DNA from: Streptosporangium pseudovulgare
GTDB taxonomy: Bacteria > Actinomycetota > Actinomycetes > Streptosporangiales > Streptosporangiaceae
DNA length: 64,000 bases
Reading direction: 5' to 3'
Assembly: GCF_014648055.1 (NCBI RefSeq)
Contig: NZ_BMQJ01000007.1
Location: 1,046-65,045, forward strand
The notes beneath the pieces are model-generated. The model did no database searches, had not been told where the DNA came from, and was given only the letters and a program-made list of their open reading frames with translations. Both the position numbers and the translations under genes were made by a program. Within the stretch, counting starts at the first letter, position 1. The number at the start of each line of letters is the position of its first letter. Shown here in pieces: positions 37,777-44,597 of this stretch.

Positions 37777-39218
37777 CACACGGCCCGCGCCGCGTCGTCG
37801 AGCAGTTCGGCCAGCCGGCGCGCCGCCGCCGTACGGTGCCGGGACGGCGGCACCTCCGCCAGTACCGCCCGGGCCCGGTCGAGCACGATGGAGGTGCGGT
37901 GCTCCGCCGGCACCTGGAGCAGTGCCTTCTCCGCCAGCAGGCAGGCCTCCTCGACCTCGCCGCCGCGGGCCAGGTGCGCGGCCCGGTCGAGCAGGATGAG
38001 CACCGGGTCGATGGCGTAGGCGCCGGAGGGGCCCGGTGTCCAGTCGACCTCCTCGCCCAGCTCGATCAGGGTGCCGATCCGGTAGAACTGCAGCCGCCGC
38101 TCGGAGAAGCGGAAGGCCAGGTGGTCGTGGCCCTCGGGGGGCATCCTGGCGAAGATCCGTTCCGCCTCGGCGAGCGCGACCCTGGCGGCCCGGTGCTCGC
38201 CCATCCTGGCGAGCGCGCGGGCCTCGGCCGCCGCGCCGAGGGCCGCCGGGGAGCTGGGCGCGCTGCCGGCCAGCGTCCGCGCCTCCCGGGCGAGCCGCAC
38301 GGTCTCGGCGAGGTCGCCGTAGTAGTAGGGCAGCATGGCCTCCTGCGCCCGGACCAGGGCGCGCAGCCGCAGGTCGCCCATGTCGTCGGCGGCGGTGCGG
38401 GCGGTGCCGTACCAGGTGTGGGCCTGGCGGGTGTCGCCGAGCTTCATCAGCGCGTCGGCCGACAGCAGCGCGAGCATCACGGTGGCGTTGAGCAGGCGCC
38501 GCTGGGCCATCGCGGGCTGCCGGGCGCCGACGAGCGTCCGCACGTCGGACAGCTCCAGCATCAGCCGGTAGAGCATGGGCAGCGGGGCGCTGGTGACGTA
38601 CTCGCGCCGGTAGCGCAGCACCTGCTCGTCGAGGCGGTCGAGTTGCTCCTCGGAGACGGTGGCCGCGACGAGCGTGCGGTCGAGGTCCTGGCGGATCCAC
38701 TCGACCTCGGCGAGCAGGCGCCCGTTCAGCGGCAGCCGCGCGCCGAGCAGCGCGTGGTGGAACAGCGCGCGGCGCTCCATGCCGTCGTCGCCGCCGGCCC
38801 TCTCGTCGGCCTGGTACGGCATGCGGCCGTCCCCCGCGGCGACCACCACGATCCTGGCCCCGCCGCCGTCGTCCTCGCAGTAGTCGCCGGCCAGTCCGAG
38901 CCGTACGGCGTTGGCCCGGTACAGCCGCGCCAGCAGGTCGATGGTCTGCGGCCGCGGCCGGGCCCGGTGGTTCTCCCAGGCGTTGAGCAGGTCGATGCTG
39001 GCCCGCGCCTCGCCCAGGTCGTGGCGTTCGCACAGCTCCTCCAGCTCCTCGACCGCCTGCCGGGCCGACCAGCCCCGGGCCAGCCGGTGCGCCTTGAGCA
39101 GGCTCACCCCGCAGCAGCCATGGATGGCCTGGGCCGTCTGCCAATGGGTCCATCGCCTCGCCTGCGCCTGCTCGCGCCAGCGCCGCGCGCACGCGGGCGG
39201 GTGTTCACCTCGGGCCAC
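37776..39218 (-). CDS. HTH-TPR transcriptional regulator
   Basis: A 480-residue protein. The N-terminal part (residues 10-100) holds XRE-like helices (HWQTAQAIHGCCGVSLLKAH, ARASIDLLNAWENHRARPRP, TIDLLARLYRANAVRLGLAG). The rest is an array of TPR-like helices (e.g. TRQAHTWYGTARTAADDMGD, GEHRAARVALAEAERIFARM). HTH-TPR regulators can bind small ligands or peptides. It is coupled to the phosphotransferase gene downstream and divergent from a 94-residue protein and the first 31-residue peptide gene. GTG start at 39218. The 228-bp gap upstream contains AT-rich promoter-like sequence around 39300-39380. Confidence 0.8.
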   Translation of the reverse strand: MARGEHPPACARRWREQAQARRWTHWQTAQAIHGCCGVSLLKAHRLARGWSARQAVEELEELCERHDLGEARASIDLLNAWENHRARPRPQTIDLLARLYRANAVRLGLAGDYCEDDGGGARIVVVAAGDGRMPYQADERAGGDDGMERRALFHHALLGARLPLNGRLLAEVEWIRQDLDRTLVAATVSEEQLDRLDEQVLRYRREYVTSAPLPMLYRLMLELSDVRTLVGARQPAMAQRRLLNATVMLALLSADALMKLGDTRQAHTWYGTARTAADDMGDLRLRALVRAQEAMLPYYYGDLAETVRLAREARTLAGSAPSSPAALGAAAEARALARMGEHRAARVALAEAERIFARMPPEGHDHLAFRFSERRLQFYRIGTLIELGEEVDWTPGPSGAYAIDPVLILLDRAAHLARGGEVEEACLLAEKALLQVPAEHRTSIVLDRARAVLAEVPPSRHRTAAARRLAELLDDAARAV

Positions 39219-39446
39219 GGCGCCCTCCCCGGTCGCTGTTCACCCATCACGGACGGGGGCGCGCCACAGCGTGAGCGCTCCGCGTCTCGCCTTCCCGTTA
39301 TCGCGCTTTCCGCACGGAACAGCGGGAATTTTCCTCCCTATTCCACCAGTTCGGTGGGAGATAGCAAGATGGGACATTGCCTGCCGCGCCGGGAAAACGC
39401 ACTCTGCTGGGAAGAACGACACCAGCATCCGCCGGGAGTGATCCGG

Positions 39447-39731
39447 ATGACGGCAGACGACGGCCAGGCCGTTGATCATCTGCGGCGACTCGCCGCCCAA
39501 CTGGAGGCCCACTCCTTCAAGGTGTGCCTCGACGCCCCGGCGGGGCCGCTGCCCCGCCTGCACGTGACCAACCCGATGGTCCCCACCGTGTCCGAGGACG
39601 TCCTCGCCGCCCACGAGGAGGACGGCGAATGGTGGTTCTGGCTGTCGTGGGCCGGCCGCATCGGGCACGCCGAGGACATCGCCACGGCCGCGGAGCGCGT
39701 GGCCAGTGTGCTGCACGTGGCGCGCCGATAG
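39447..39731 (+). CDS. Small hypothetical protein divergent from the HTH-TPR regulator
   Basis: A 94-residue soluble protein. It starts with a helix (DGQAVDHLRRLAAQLEAHSF), then strands KVCLDAPAGPLPRLHVTNP and EWWFWLSWAGRIG, and a final helix DIATAAERVASVLH. The Trp-rich strand suggests a compact alpha/beta fold. I do not recognise a family with known function. The ATG at 39447 is favoured. A GTG nine bases upstream (39438) is in frame. It is transcribed divergently from the HTH-TPR/phosphotransferase pair and lies 56 bp upstream of the 31-residue peptide gene. Confidence 0.75.
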   Translation: MTADDGQAVDHLRRLAAQLEAHSFKVCLDAPAGPLPRLHVTNPMVPTVSEDVLAAHEEDGEWWFWLSWAGRIGHAEDIATAAERVASVLHVARR

Positions 39732-39754
39732 GTGATTCTTGGCGAGGACATGGG

Positions 39755-39766
39755 TAACACGTGTTA
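39755..39766. promoter_or_regulatory. 12-bp palindrome upstream of the first 31-codon gene
   Basis: TAACACGTGTTA is perfectly symmetric and ends 8 bases before the ribosome-binding site GAGAGGAG (39774-39781). The position suggests a repressor site or an mRNA structure controlling the tiny gene. Confidence 0.5.
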
Positions 39767-39787
39767 AGCCCGTGAGAGGAGTGACCT

Positions 39788-39883
39788 GTGAGAAGGATCC
39801 AGATCATCCAGCGGCCGCGGCCGCCCCGTGGACCGGCGCCGCTCGACATGCGGACCCCCTCGGGAAAGATCCTGCCCTTCTAG
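39788..39883 (+). CDS. 31-residue Pro/Arg-rich peptide, copy 1 of a new small family
   Basis: A 31-residue peptide, too short for normal gene finders: basic N-terminus MRRIQIIQ, Pro/Arg block RPRPPRGPAPLD, then MRTPSGKILPF. GTG start with GAGAGGAG six bases upstream, a 12-bp palindrome before that and a hairpin directly after the stop. The peptide at 42464-42559 is the same length and identical at 22 of 31 positions. Most differences are conservative (R/K, I/V, M/L), and 12 of the shared residues use different codons, so the protein sequence is under selection. There is no signal peptide, membrane segment or Cys. The RPRPPR core is reminiscent of proline-rich peptides that bind ribosomes, but that is only resemblance. 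Function unknown. Confidence 0.85.
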   Translation: MRRIQIIQRPRPPRGPAPLDMRTPSGKILPF

Positions 39884-39887
39884 CCCC

Positions 39888-39925
39888 GCCGGAGGAAGCC
39901 CCCGAGACCTCCCTCGGCCTCCGGC
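39888..39925 (+). terminator. Hairpin directly after the first 31-codon gene
   Basis: Outer stem GCCGGAGG/CCTCCGGC and inner stem CCGAG/CTCGG, starting 4 bp after the TAG. It closes a self-contained unit of palindrome, ribosome-binding site, 31 codons and terminator. The following 39926-40096 has no gene. Confidence 0.65.
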
Positions 39926-40096
39926 CGGCGTGCCGGAGCGAGCGCCCCACCGGCACACTCCATCCGTGCCGAGGCCGTACCGAGGTCGCGTCCGAGCCCC
40001 GCCGGGGCCGTGCCGCGACGCCTCCCCACGGCCGTGCCGCGGGCCTTGCAAGGAGGCTTAAAGCAGGTTGCAGGCGGTCCGGTGAACCTTGGGACC

Positions 40097-40822
40097 ATGA
40101 GCAGCCGTCCCTTTCCCGTGAGCGTCAGCGTGGTGGTCCCCGCCCTCAACGAAGCAGCCAACCTCCCACACGTCTTCGCGACCCTGCCCTCGTGGATCGA
40201 CGAGGTGATCCTCGTCGACGGAAACTCCACCGACGGCACCGTCGCCGTCGCCCGGTCCATCCGTCCCGGCCTGCGCGTGGTCACCCAGACCCGCAGGGGC
40301 AAGGGCAACGCCCTCGCCGAGGGGTTCGCCGCCGCCACGGGTGACATCATCGTCATGATCGACGCCGACGGATCCACCGACGGCCATGAGATCTTCGCCT
40401 TCGTGACCGCGCTGGTCGAGGGCGCCGACTTCGCCAAGGGCTCCCGTTATGCCCCCGGAGGCGGATCCGACGATCTCAGCCCGCTCCGCTCGCTGGGCAA
40501 CAGGGCGCTGACCCTGGTCACCAACCGGCTGCACGGCACCCGCTACACCGACCTGTGCTACGGCTACAACGCCTTCTGGGCGCGCCACCTCGACGCCCTG
40601 GGCCTCGACTGCGACGGCTTCGAGGTGGAGACCCTGATGAACATCCGCGCGGCCAGGGCCGGGCTGGTGATCCGCGAGGTGCCCAGCCACGAACGCAGCC
40701 GCATCCACGGCGTCAGCAACCTGAACGCCGTACGGGACGGCTGGCGGGTGCTCCGCACCATCCTGCGCGAGCACCGCTCGGCCGAGTCCTCGACGCCCGT
40801 CCACGCGGCCGCCACGATCTGA
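40097..40822 (+). CDS. Family 2 glycosyltransferase, dolichol-phosphate-mannose-synthase-like
   Basis: A 241-residue GT-A fold enzyme: SVVVPALNEAANLPHVFATL at the start, nucleotide-sugar site VDGNSTDGTVAVAR, and metal-binding DADGSTDG (DxD-type) near residue 95. The conserved SRYAPGGGSDDLS and TDLCYGYNAFW follow. It has no membrane helices, unlike full polyprenyl-phosphate glycosyltransferases. It probably transfers a hexose to a lipid or other surface acceptor. The gene at 63291 is a close paralogue. The GTG at 40082 is an alternative start. Its immediate neighbours give no pathway. Confidence 0.92.
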   Translation: MSSRPFPVSVSVVVPALNEAANLPHVFATLPSWIDEVILVDGNSTDGTVAVARSIRPGLRVVTQTRRGKGNALAEGFAAATGDIIVMIDADGSTDGHEIFAFVTALVEGADFAKGSRYAPGGGSDDLSPLRSLGNRALTLVTNRLHGTRYTDLCYGYNAFWARHLDALGLDCDGFEVETLMNIRAARAGLVIREVPSHERSRIHGVSNLNAVRDGWRVLRTILREHRSAESSTPVHAAATI

Positions 40823-40880
40823 CCCGCCCTCCCCGGAGCGGAAAACCCTCTTTCCGCCTTGGGTTTGGCTACTCTGCATC

Positions 40881-40898
40881 TAGACAGGCTAGACAGGG
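40881..40898. promoter_or_regulatory. Tandem TAGACAGG repeats before the antitoxin gene
   Basis: TAGACAGGC (40881-40889) and TAGACAGGG (40890-40898) lie 8 bp upstream of the antitoxin ATG, with TACTCT (40870-40875) as a possible -10 just before. They are likely autoregulatory operator half-sites of the Phd-type antitoxin. Confidence 0.5.
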
Positions 40899-40905
40899 GG
40901 TTGCC

Positions 40906-41157
40906 ATGAGCGGGTGGCAGGTCCAGGAGGCGAAACAACGCTTCAGCGAGGTGGTACGGCGCGCGATCGACGAGGGCCCTCAAGTGGTCACCCGGCACGG
41001 CGAGGAGGTCGCCGTCGTCATCGACATCGCCGAATACCGACGGCTCAGGGGAGACCTTCCCGATTTCAAGGAGTTCCTCCTCGCCTCGCCGGACTGGGAC
41101 GACGACATCGAGTTCCCGCGCAGCCGTGACCTTCCCCGAGAGATCGATTTCGACTGA
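40906..41157 (+). CDS. Phd/YefM-type antitoxin
   Basis: An 83-residue antitoxin. The N-terminal Phd fold reads SGWQVQEAKQRFSEVVRRAI and GPQVVTRHGEEVAVVIDIAE. The acidic C-terminus (DFKEFLLASPDWDDDIEF) would wrap and neutralise the toxin. Its TGA overlaps the toxin ATG by one base (TGATG), the standard coupled antitoxin-toxin order. It probably represses its own promoter through the TAGACAGG repeats. Confidence 0.92.
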   Translation: MSGWQVQEAKQRFSEVVRRAIDEGPQVVTRHGEEVAVVIDIAEYRRLRGDLPDFKEFLLASPDWDDDIEFPRSRDLPREIDFD

Positions 41158-41579
41158 TGGGCTCCGGCTACCTGCTCGACACGAACGTGATCTCCGAGCT
41201 ACGGAAACGAAACAGAGATCCCCAGGTCGGAGAATGGATCGCCGGGACGCACGGACCCACTCTCCACCTCAGCAGCCTCACGGTCGGCGAGATCCGCCGG
41301 GGCATCGAGCTCCGGCGGCAGAAGGACCCCGCTCAGGCCACCGTCCTCGAGCGCTGGCTTCACGCCCTTCACCGGCAGTTCGGCGACCGCGTCGTTCCCG
41401 TCACCCCGGAGGTGGCCGAGGAGTGGGGGCGGCTGAACGCCGTCCGTCCGCTTCCCGTGGTGGACGGGCTCATCGCCGCGACGGCCAGGGTCAACGGATG
41501 GACCCTGGCCACCCGGAACGTCAAGGACTTCACCGGAACGGGGGTGTCGGTGGTCGACCCGTTCGAGCCCTCCGCCTGA
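41157..41579 (+). CDS. PIN-domain ribonuclease toxin (VapC/FitB type)
   Basis: A 140-residue PIN-domain toxin. Acidic metal-binding residues are in YLLDTNVISELRK (first Asp), SLTVGEIRRGIELRR (Glu), VVDGLIAATARVNGW (Asp) and LATRNVKDFTGTGV (Asp after Arg-Asn), which is the complete PIN quartet. The pattern is closest to FitB/VapC toxins, which cleave RNA when antitoxin is degraded. Translationally coupled to the Phd-type antitoxin. Appears intact. Confidence 0.93.
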   Translation: MGSGYLLDTNVISELRKRNRDPQVGEWIAGTHGPTLHLSSLTVGEIRRGIELRRQKDPAQATVLERWLHALHRQFGDRVVPVTPEVAEEWGRLNAVRPLPVVDGLIAATARVNGWTLATRNVKDFTGTGVSVVDPFEPSA

Positions 41580-41613
41580 TCACCGGGGCCCGCCGTACGG
41601 CGGCCGGGCGGGG

Positions 41614-41985
41614 TCAGCAGGTGGTGGCCTCCAGGGCCTCGGTGACGGAGGGGAAGATCTCGAAGACCTGGGTGAGCCCGGCGAGGTTGAGCCGCCGGGC
41701 CAGGTTGCCCTGGATGCCTGTGAGGATGAGCCGGAACCCCCTGACCTGTCCGTTGTGCCGTGCCTGAAGCAACTCGCCGATGCCGGAGGAGTCGCAGAAG
41801 GTCAGGGCGGACAGGTCGAGGATGACGGTCTTCGACGGCGCGGCGCGCCAGACCTTGCTCAGCTCGGCCCGCAGGATCGGCGTGTGGTAATGATCCAGTT
41901 CGCCGCTGGCCTGCACGACGATCGTCGAACCGTGCAGTCCTGACGTCGCCGTGAAACTGGGCTCCGGCTCATTACCCACGAACAT
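41614..41985 (-). CDS. STAS-domain anti-sigma factor antagonist
   Basis: A 123-residue RsbV-like protein: STIVVQASGELDHYHTPILR, then the phospho-site loop ALTFCDSSGIGELLQ, and a C-terminal helix NLARRLNLAGLTQVF. It should be switched by an RsbW-like kinase. None is adjacent, but the HATPase at 18756 and the SpoIIE protein at 19551 are candidates in the window. The ATG at 41985 follows AGAAGG. An in-frame ATG at 42018 would add 11 residues. It is convergent with the toxin gene. Confidence 0.88.
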   Translation of the reverse strand: MFVGNEPEPSFTATSGLHGSTIVVQASGELDHYHTPILRAELSKVWRAAPSKTVILDLSALTFCDSSGIGELLQARHNGQVRGFRLILTGIQGNLARRLNLAGLTQVFEIFPSVTEALEATTC

Positions 41986-42161
41986 GATCAACCTTCTACA
42001 GCGGCCGTTCTCAGCCATGCAACTGTCTCATACGGAGCGGACCATCCCGGTGGCACGGCGGTCCGGCGCCCCTCGGCGCCCGGCGTCCCCACCCGGTCTC
42101 CGCGTGCGCCCGCGGTGTGGAACGTCCGCGGATCCCGGCCGGGGTCGCCCCTTGTACGACG

Positions 42162-42187
42162 CCTGTCAATCCCCTTCGGGTGACAGG
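42162..42187. other. Bulged stem-loop with UUCG tetraloop in a gene-poor 445-bp gap
   Basis: CCTGTCA (42162-42168) pairs with TGACAGG (42181-42187). After a 4-base bulge an inner CC-TTCG-GG closes with a UUCG tetraloop. The stretch 42019-42463 has no convincing gene otherwise. It could be a small RNA, a 5' leader element or chance. Confidence 0.35.
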
Positions 42188-42463
42188 TGCCCCCCGGCGG
42201 GGGGAGTATTCAGGATCCGACCGCCGTCTTGTGGCACGGGGCCGGAGAGCCGCCGGAGGAGCGGGCGAGACCGTGAATCCCCGCAGGTCCCCGCGATGGC
42301 GGCGCATCGGGGAGGCGGGCCGGCCGGACCGCGCGACGCGGCCGCGGGGCGAGCGGACGAGGGCCGCCGTGGACGGCGGCGTCTCAGCATGTGAACAAAG
42401 GAGGCGAAATTCCCGAGGCGTTGGCGTAGTCTCTCCGAAACTCCACCTAAAAGGGAGTCGGAG

Positions 42464-42559
42464 ATGAAAAGGGTACGAATCGTTCAGAAGCCCCGTCCGC
42501 CTCGTACGCCCGCCCCTCTCGACCTGCGCACGCCCTCAGGCCGAAGGCTCCCTTTCTGA
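42464..42559 (+). CDS. 31-residue Pro/Arg-rich peptide, copy 2 of the new small family
   Basis: Paralogue of the peptide at 39788, aligned without gaps: MKRVRIVQ, KPRPPRTPAPLD, LRTPSGRRLPF. Identity is 22 of 31 and six further positions are conservative. ATG start with AAGGGAG plus GGAG upstream. Net charge is strongly positive, with Arg/Lys at positions 2, 3, 5, 9, 11, 14, 22, 27 and 28. The last 24 bp overlap, tail to tail, the 3' end of the APC permease gene on the other strand. No co-directional gene follows for 1.4 kb, so it is not a leader peptide for a downstream gene. The target is unknown. Confidence 0.82.
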   Translation: MKRVRIVQKPRPPRTPAPLDLRTPSGRRLPF

Positions 42560-43906
42560 CGGCTCCCCGCGCCGCCCGCCCCTCGCCCGCAGGAACAGGC
42601 GGTTGGCGAACCACAGGACCACCCCCACGGCCAGGAGCGCGCCCGCGCGAAGGTACACCTCGCCTTCGCGGCCCGTGACGGGCAGCGCCAGCACCACGCA
42701 GACCACCGCGCCCAGGACGGGCATCCAGCTCGGGGCCCGGTAGTGCGCGTGCTCCACCGGATCCCCGCGCAGGATCAGCACGGCCACGTTGACCAGCGCG
42801 AACACGCACAGCAGCAGGAGCACGGTGGTGTCCGCCAGGCCGCTCACGTCACCGGTGACCACCAGCGCCACCGCGATGCCCACGGTGAACAGGATGGCCA
42901 CCCACGGGGTGGACCTGCGGTGGTGGACGGACGCGAAGACGCCCGGCACGATGCCCTCGCGGGCCATGCCGTACACCAGGCGCGAGGCCATGAGCATGTT
43001 GATCAGGGCGGTGTTGCCCACGGCCAGCAGGGCGATGAGCGCGAACAGCTTCGGCGGGAACGCCAGGCCCGCGACCTTGACCACCTCCAGGAGCGGCCCG
43101 GTGGACTCGGTCAGGGTCCTGGTGTCCACCAGCATGGTCGCGGTGAAGGCGACGGCCATGTAGATCAGCGCGGCCACGGTGATGCCGCCGAACAACGCCC
43201 GGGGGAAGTCCCGCTGGGGGTCGCGGCACTCCTCGGCGAGGTTGACCGAGTCCTCGAAGCCGAGCAGCGAGTAGAAGGCGAGGGCCGTGCCGCCGAGGAC
43301 GCCGAGGAACGCGCCGTTGACCGGATGGAACTGCACGGCCCTGGCGGGCTCGCCCTCGCCGGAGACCAGCGCGTAGACCCCGATCGCGACGATGACCAGC
43401 AGGCCGAACGCCTCGATGATCGTCAGGACCACGTTGACCCGGACCGACTCGGAGATGCCGGCGAAGTTCACCAGCGTGACCAGGCCGAGGAAGATCAGCG
43501 CGCCGACGACGGCCGGCAGCGTGACGAACTCGCCCAGGTAGTTGCCGCCGAAGGCGCGGGCCGCCGCGCTCGCCGAGGTGATCCCGCTCATCAGCACGGC
43601 GAACGCCACCATGAATGTGACGAAGGGGATGCCGAACGCCTTGTTGGCGTACAGCGCCGCACCGGCCGCCCGGGGGTACTTGCCGACCAGCTCGGCGTAG
43701 GCCGTGGCGGTGAGGGCTGCGAGCACGAAGGCGATGAGGAAGGGCAGCCACAGCGCCCCGCCGACGTAGCCGGCCACCTTCCCGACCAGGGCGTATATCC
43801 CCGCGCCGAGGATGTCCCCAATCACGAACAGCAACAGCACCTTGCGCCCGATGACCCGCTTCAACGATTGCTTACCGGTTTCGGACCCGACGACAGCCTC
43901 AGCCAT
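42536..43906 (-). CDS. APC-family amino acid permease
   Basis: A 456-residue transporter of the amino acid-polyamine-organocation superfamily with about 12 membrane helices. The consensus first helix is LLLFVIGDILGAGIYALVG, with the unwound GAGI motif that binds the amino-acid backbone. Further landmarks are YAELVGKYPRAAGAALYANK, GFEDSVNLAEECRDP and MLMASRLVYGMAREG. It imports an amino acid or polyamine by proton symport. Specificity is unknown. The ATG at 43906 is followed by a short hydrophilic N-terminus. The 3' end overlaps the second 31-codon peptide gene by 24 bp. Confidence 0.95.
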   Translation of the reverse strand: MAEAVVGSETGKQSLKRVIGRKVLLLFVIGDILGAGIYALVGKVAGYVGGALWLPFLIAFVLAALTATAYAELVGKYPRAAGAALYANKAFGIPFVTFMVAFAVLMSGITSASAAARAFGGNYLGEFVTLPAVVGALIFLGLVTLVNFAGISESVRVNVVLTIIEAFGLLVIVAIGVYALVSGEGEPARAVQFHPVNGAFLGVLGGTALAFYSLLGFEDSVNLAEECRDPQRDFPRALFGGITVAALIYMAVAFTATMLVDTRTLTESTGPLLEVVKVAGLAFPPKLFALIALLAVGNTALINMLMASRLVYGMAREGIVPGVFASVHHRRSTPWVAILFTVGIAVALVVTGDVSGLADTTVLLLLCVFALVNVAVLILRGDPVEHAHYRAPSWMPVLGAVVCVVLALPVTGREGEVYLRAGALLAVGVVLWFANRLFLRARGGRRGEPSEREPSA

Positions 43907-44038
43907 GCGGCTGCCTTACCCGAAGTCGAGACGGAATCACACTCGGTCACACCGGCCGCTTTTTTCGGCAACCGTGAAGTGCCTTTGAGGACAGCCCCCT
44001 AAGGTACACCTGTCACAAAAGGCAAAGAAGGGTAAAAA

Positions 44039-44425
44039 GTGGTTTCCGTCCTCACCTCCCGCCGTGTCGCCGCCACCGTCGCGGGAGCCGTCCTCCTCTC
44101 CCTGTCCGCCGCCTGCGGCGGATCCGCCGACGCGGCGATGTGCGCCGACGCGAAGAAGGCCATGACCGGCTTCCAGACCGACATGGCGGGCGCCGGCCTG
44201 GATCTGAAGAACATGACCGCGGTCGCCGAGAAGCACGCCGCGAACCTCAAGGCCATGGCCGCCAAGGCCGACGGCGACCTCGCCTCGGCGCTCAACGACC
44301 TGTCCGCGTCCCTCGGCGCCCTCAAGCTCGACGCCGATGACCCGGAGGCCTCCGCCGCCGCCACCCACGACTTCAGCAAGAAGGTCATGGAGGCCAACGC
44401 CAAGCTCACCACCACCTGCTCCTGA
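44039..44425 (+). CDS. Small secreted lipoprotein
   Basis: A 128-residue exported protein: signal peptide with lipobox LSAAC (Cys near residue 26), then a short Gly/Ser tether and a wholly alpha-helical, Ala/Lys/Asp-rich domain (AKKAMTGFQTDMAGAGLDLK, HAANLKAMAAKADGDL) ending in a second Cys. Two remaining cysteines (CADAKK and TTTCS) may form a disulphide. AGAAGGG precedes the GTG. No known family was recognised. The gene is monocistronic, divergent from the permease. Confidence 0.8.
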   Translation: MVSVLTSRRVAATVAGAVLLSLSAACGGSADAAMCADAKKAMTGFQTDMAGAGLDLKNMTAVAEKHAANLKAMAAKADGDLASALNDLSASLGALKLDADDPEASAAATHDFSKKVMEANAKLTTTCS

Positions 44426-44506
44426 CGCGCACCGCGCCTCCCCCTCTCCCCGAGCTCCCCGGGGAGGCGCGCCGCCGTACGGCCCGAGCGGCCGGGCCGT
44501 GACCGG

Positions 44507-44554
44507 CACCGCATCGGCCGCGCACCGCATCGGCCGCGCACCGCACCGGTCGCG
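44507..44554. repeat. Three tandem 16-bp repeats
   Basis: CACCGCATCGGCCGCG at 44507, 44523 and 44539 (third copy with two changes), in the gap between the lipoprotein gene and the convergent glycosyltransferase. Confidence 0.8.
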
Positions 44555-44597
44555 CGCCGTACGTGCCGCGCGAGCGGATCCGTACGGCGCGCACGGC

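Noticed and set aside
42117..42467. A 116-codon frame ending over the start of the second tiny gene.
   Set aside because: Composition is that of random GC-rich frames, with many Arg and no ribosome-binding site. The ATGA overlap was kept only as a remark in a finding.
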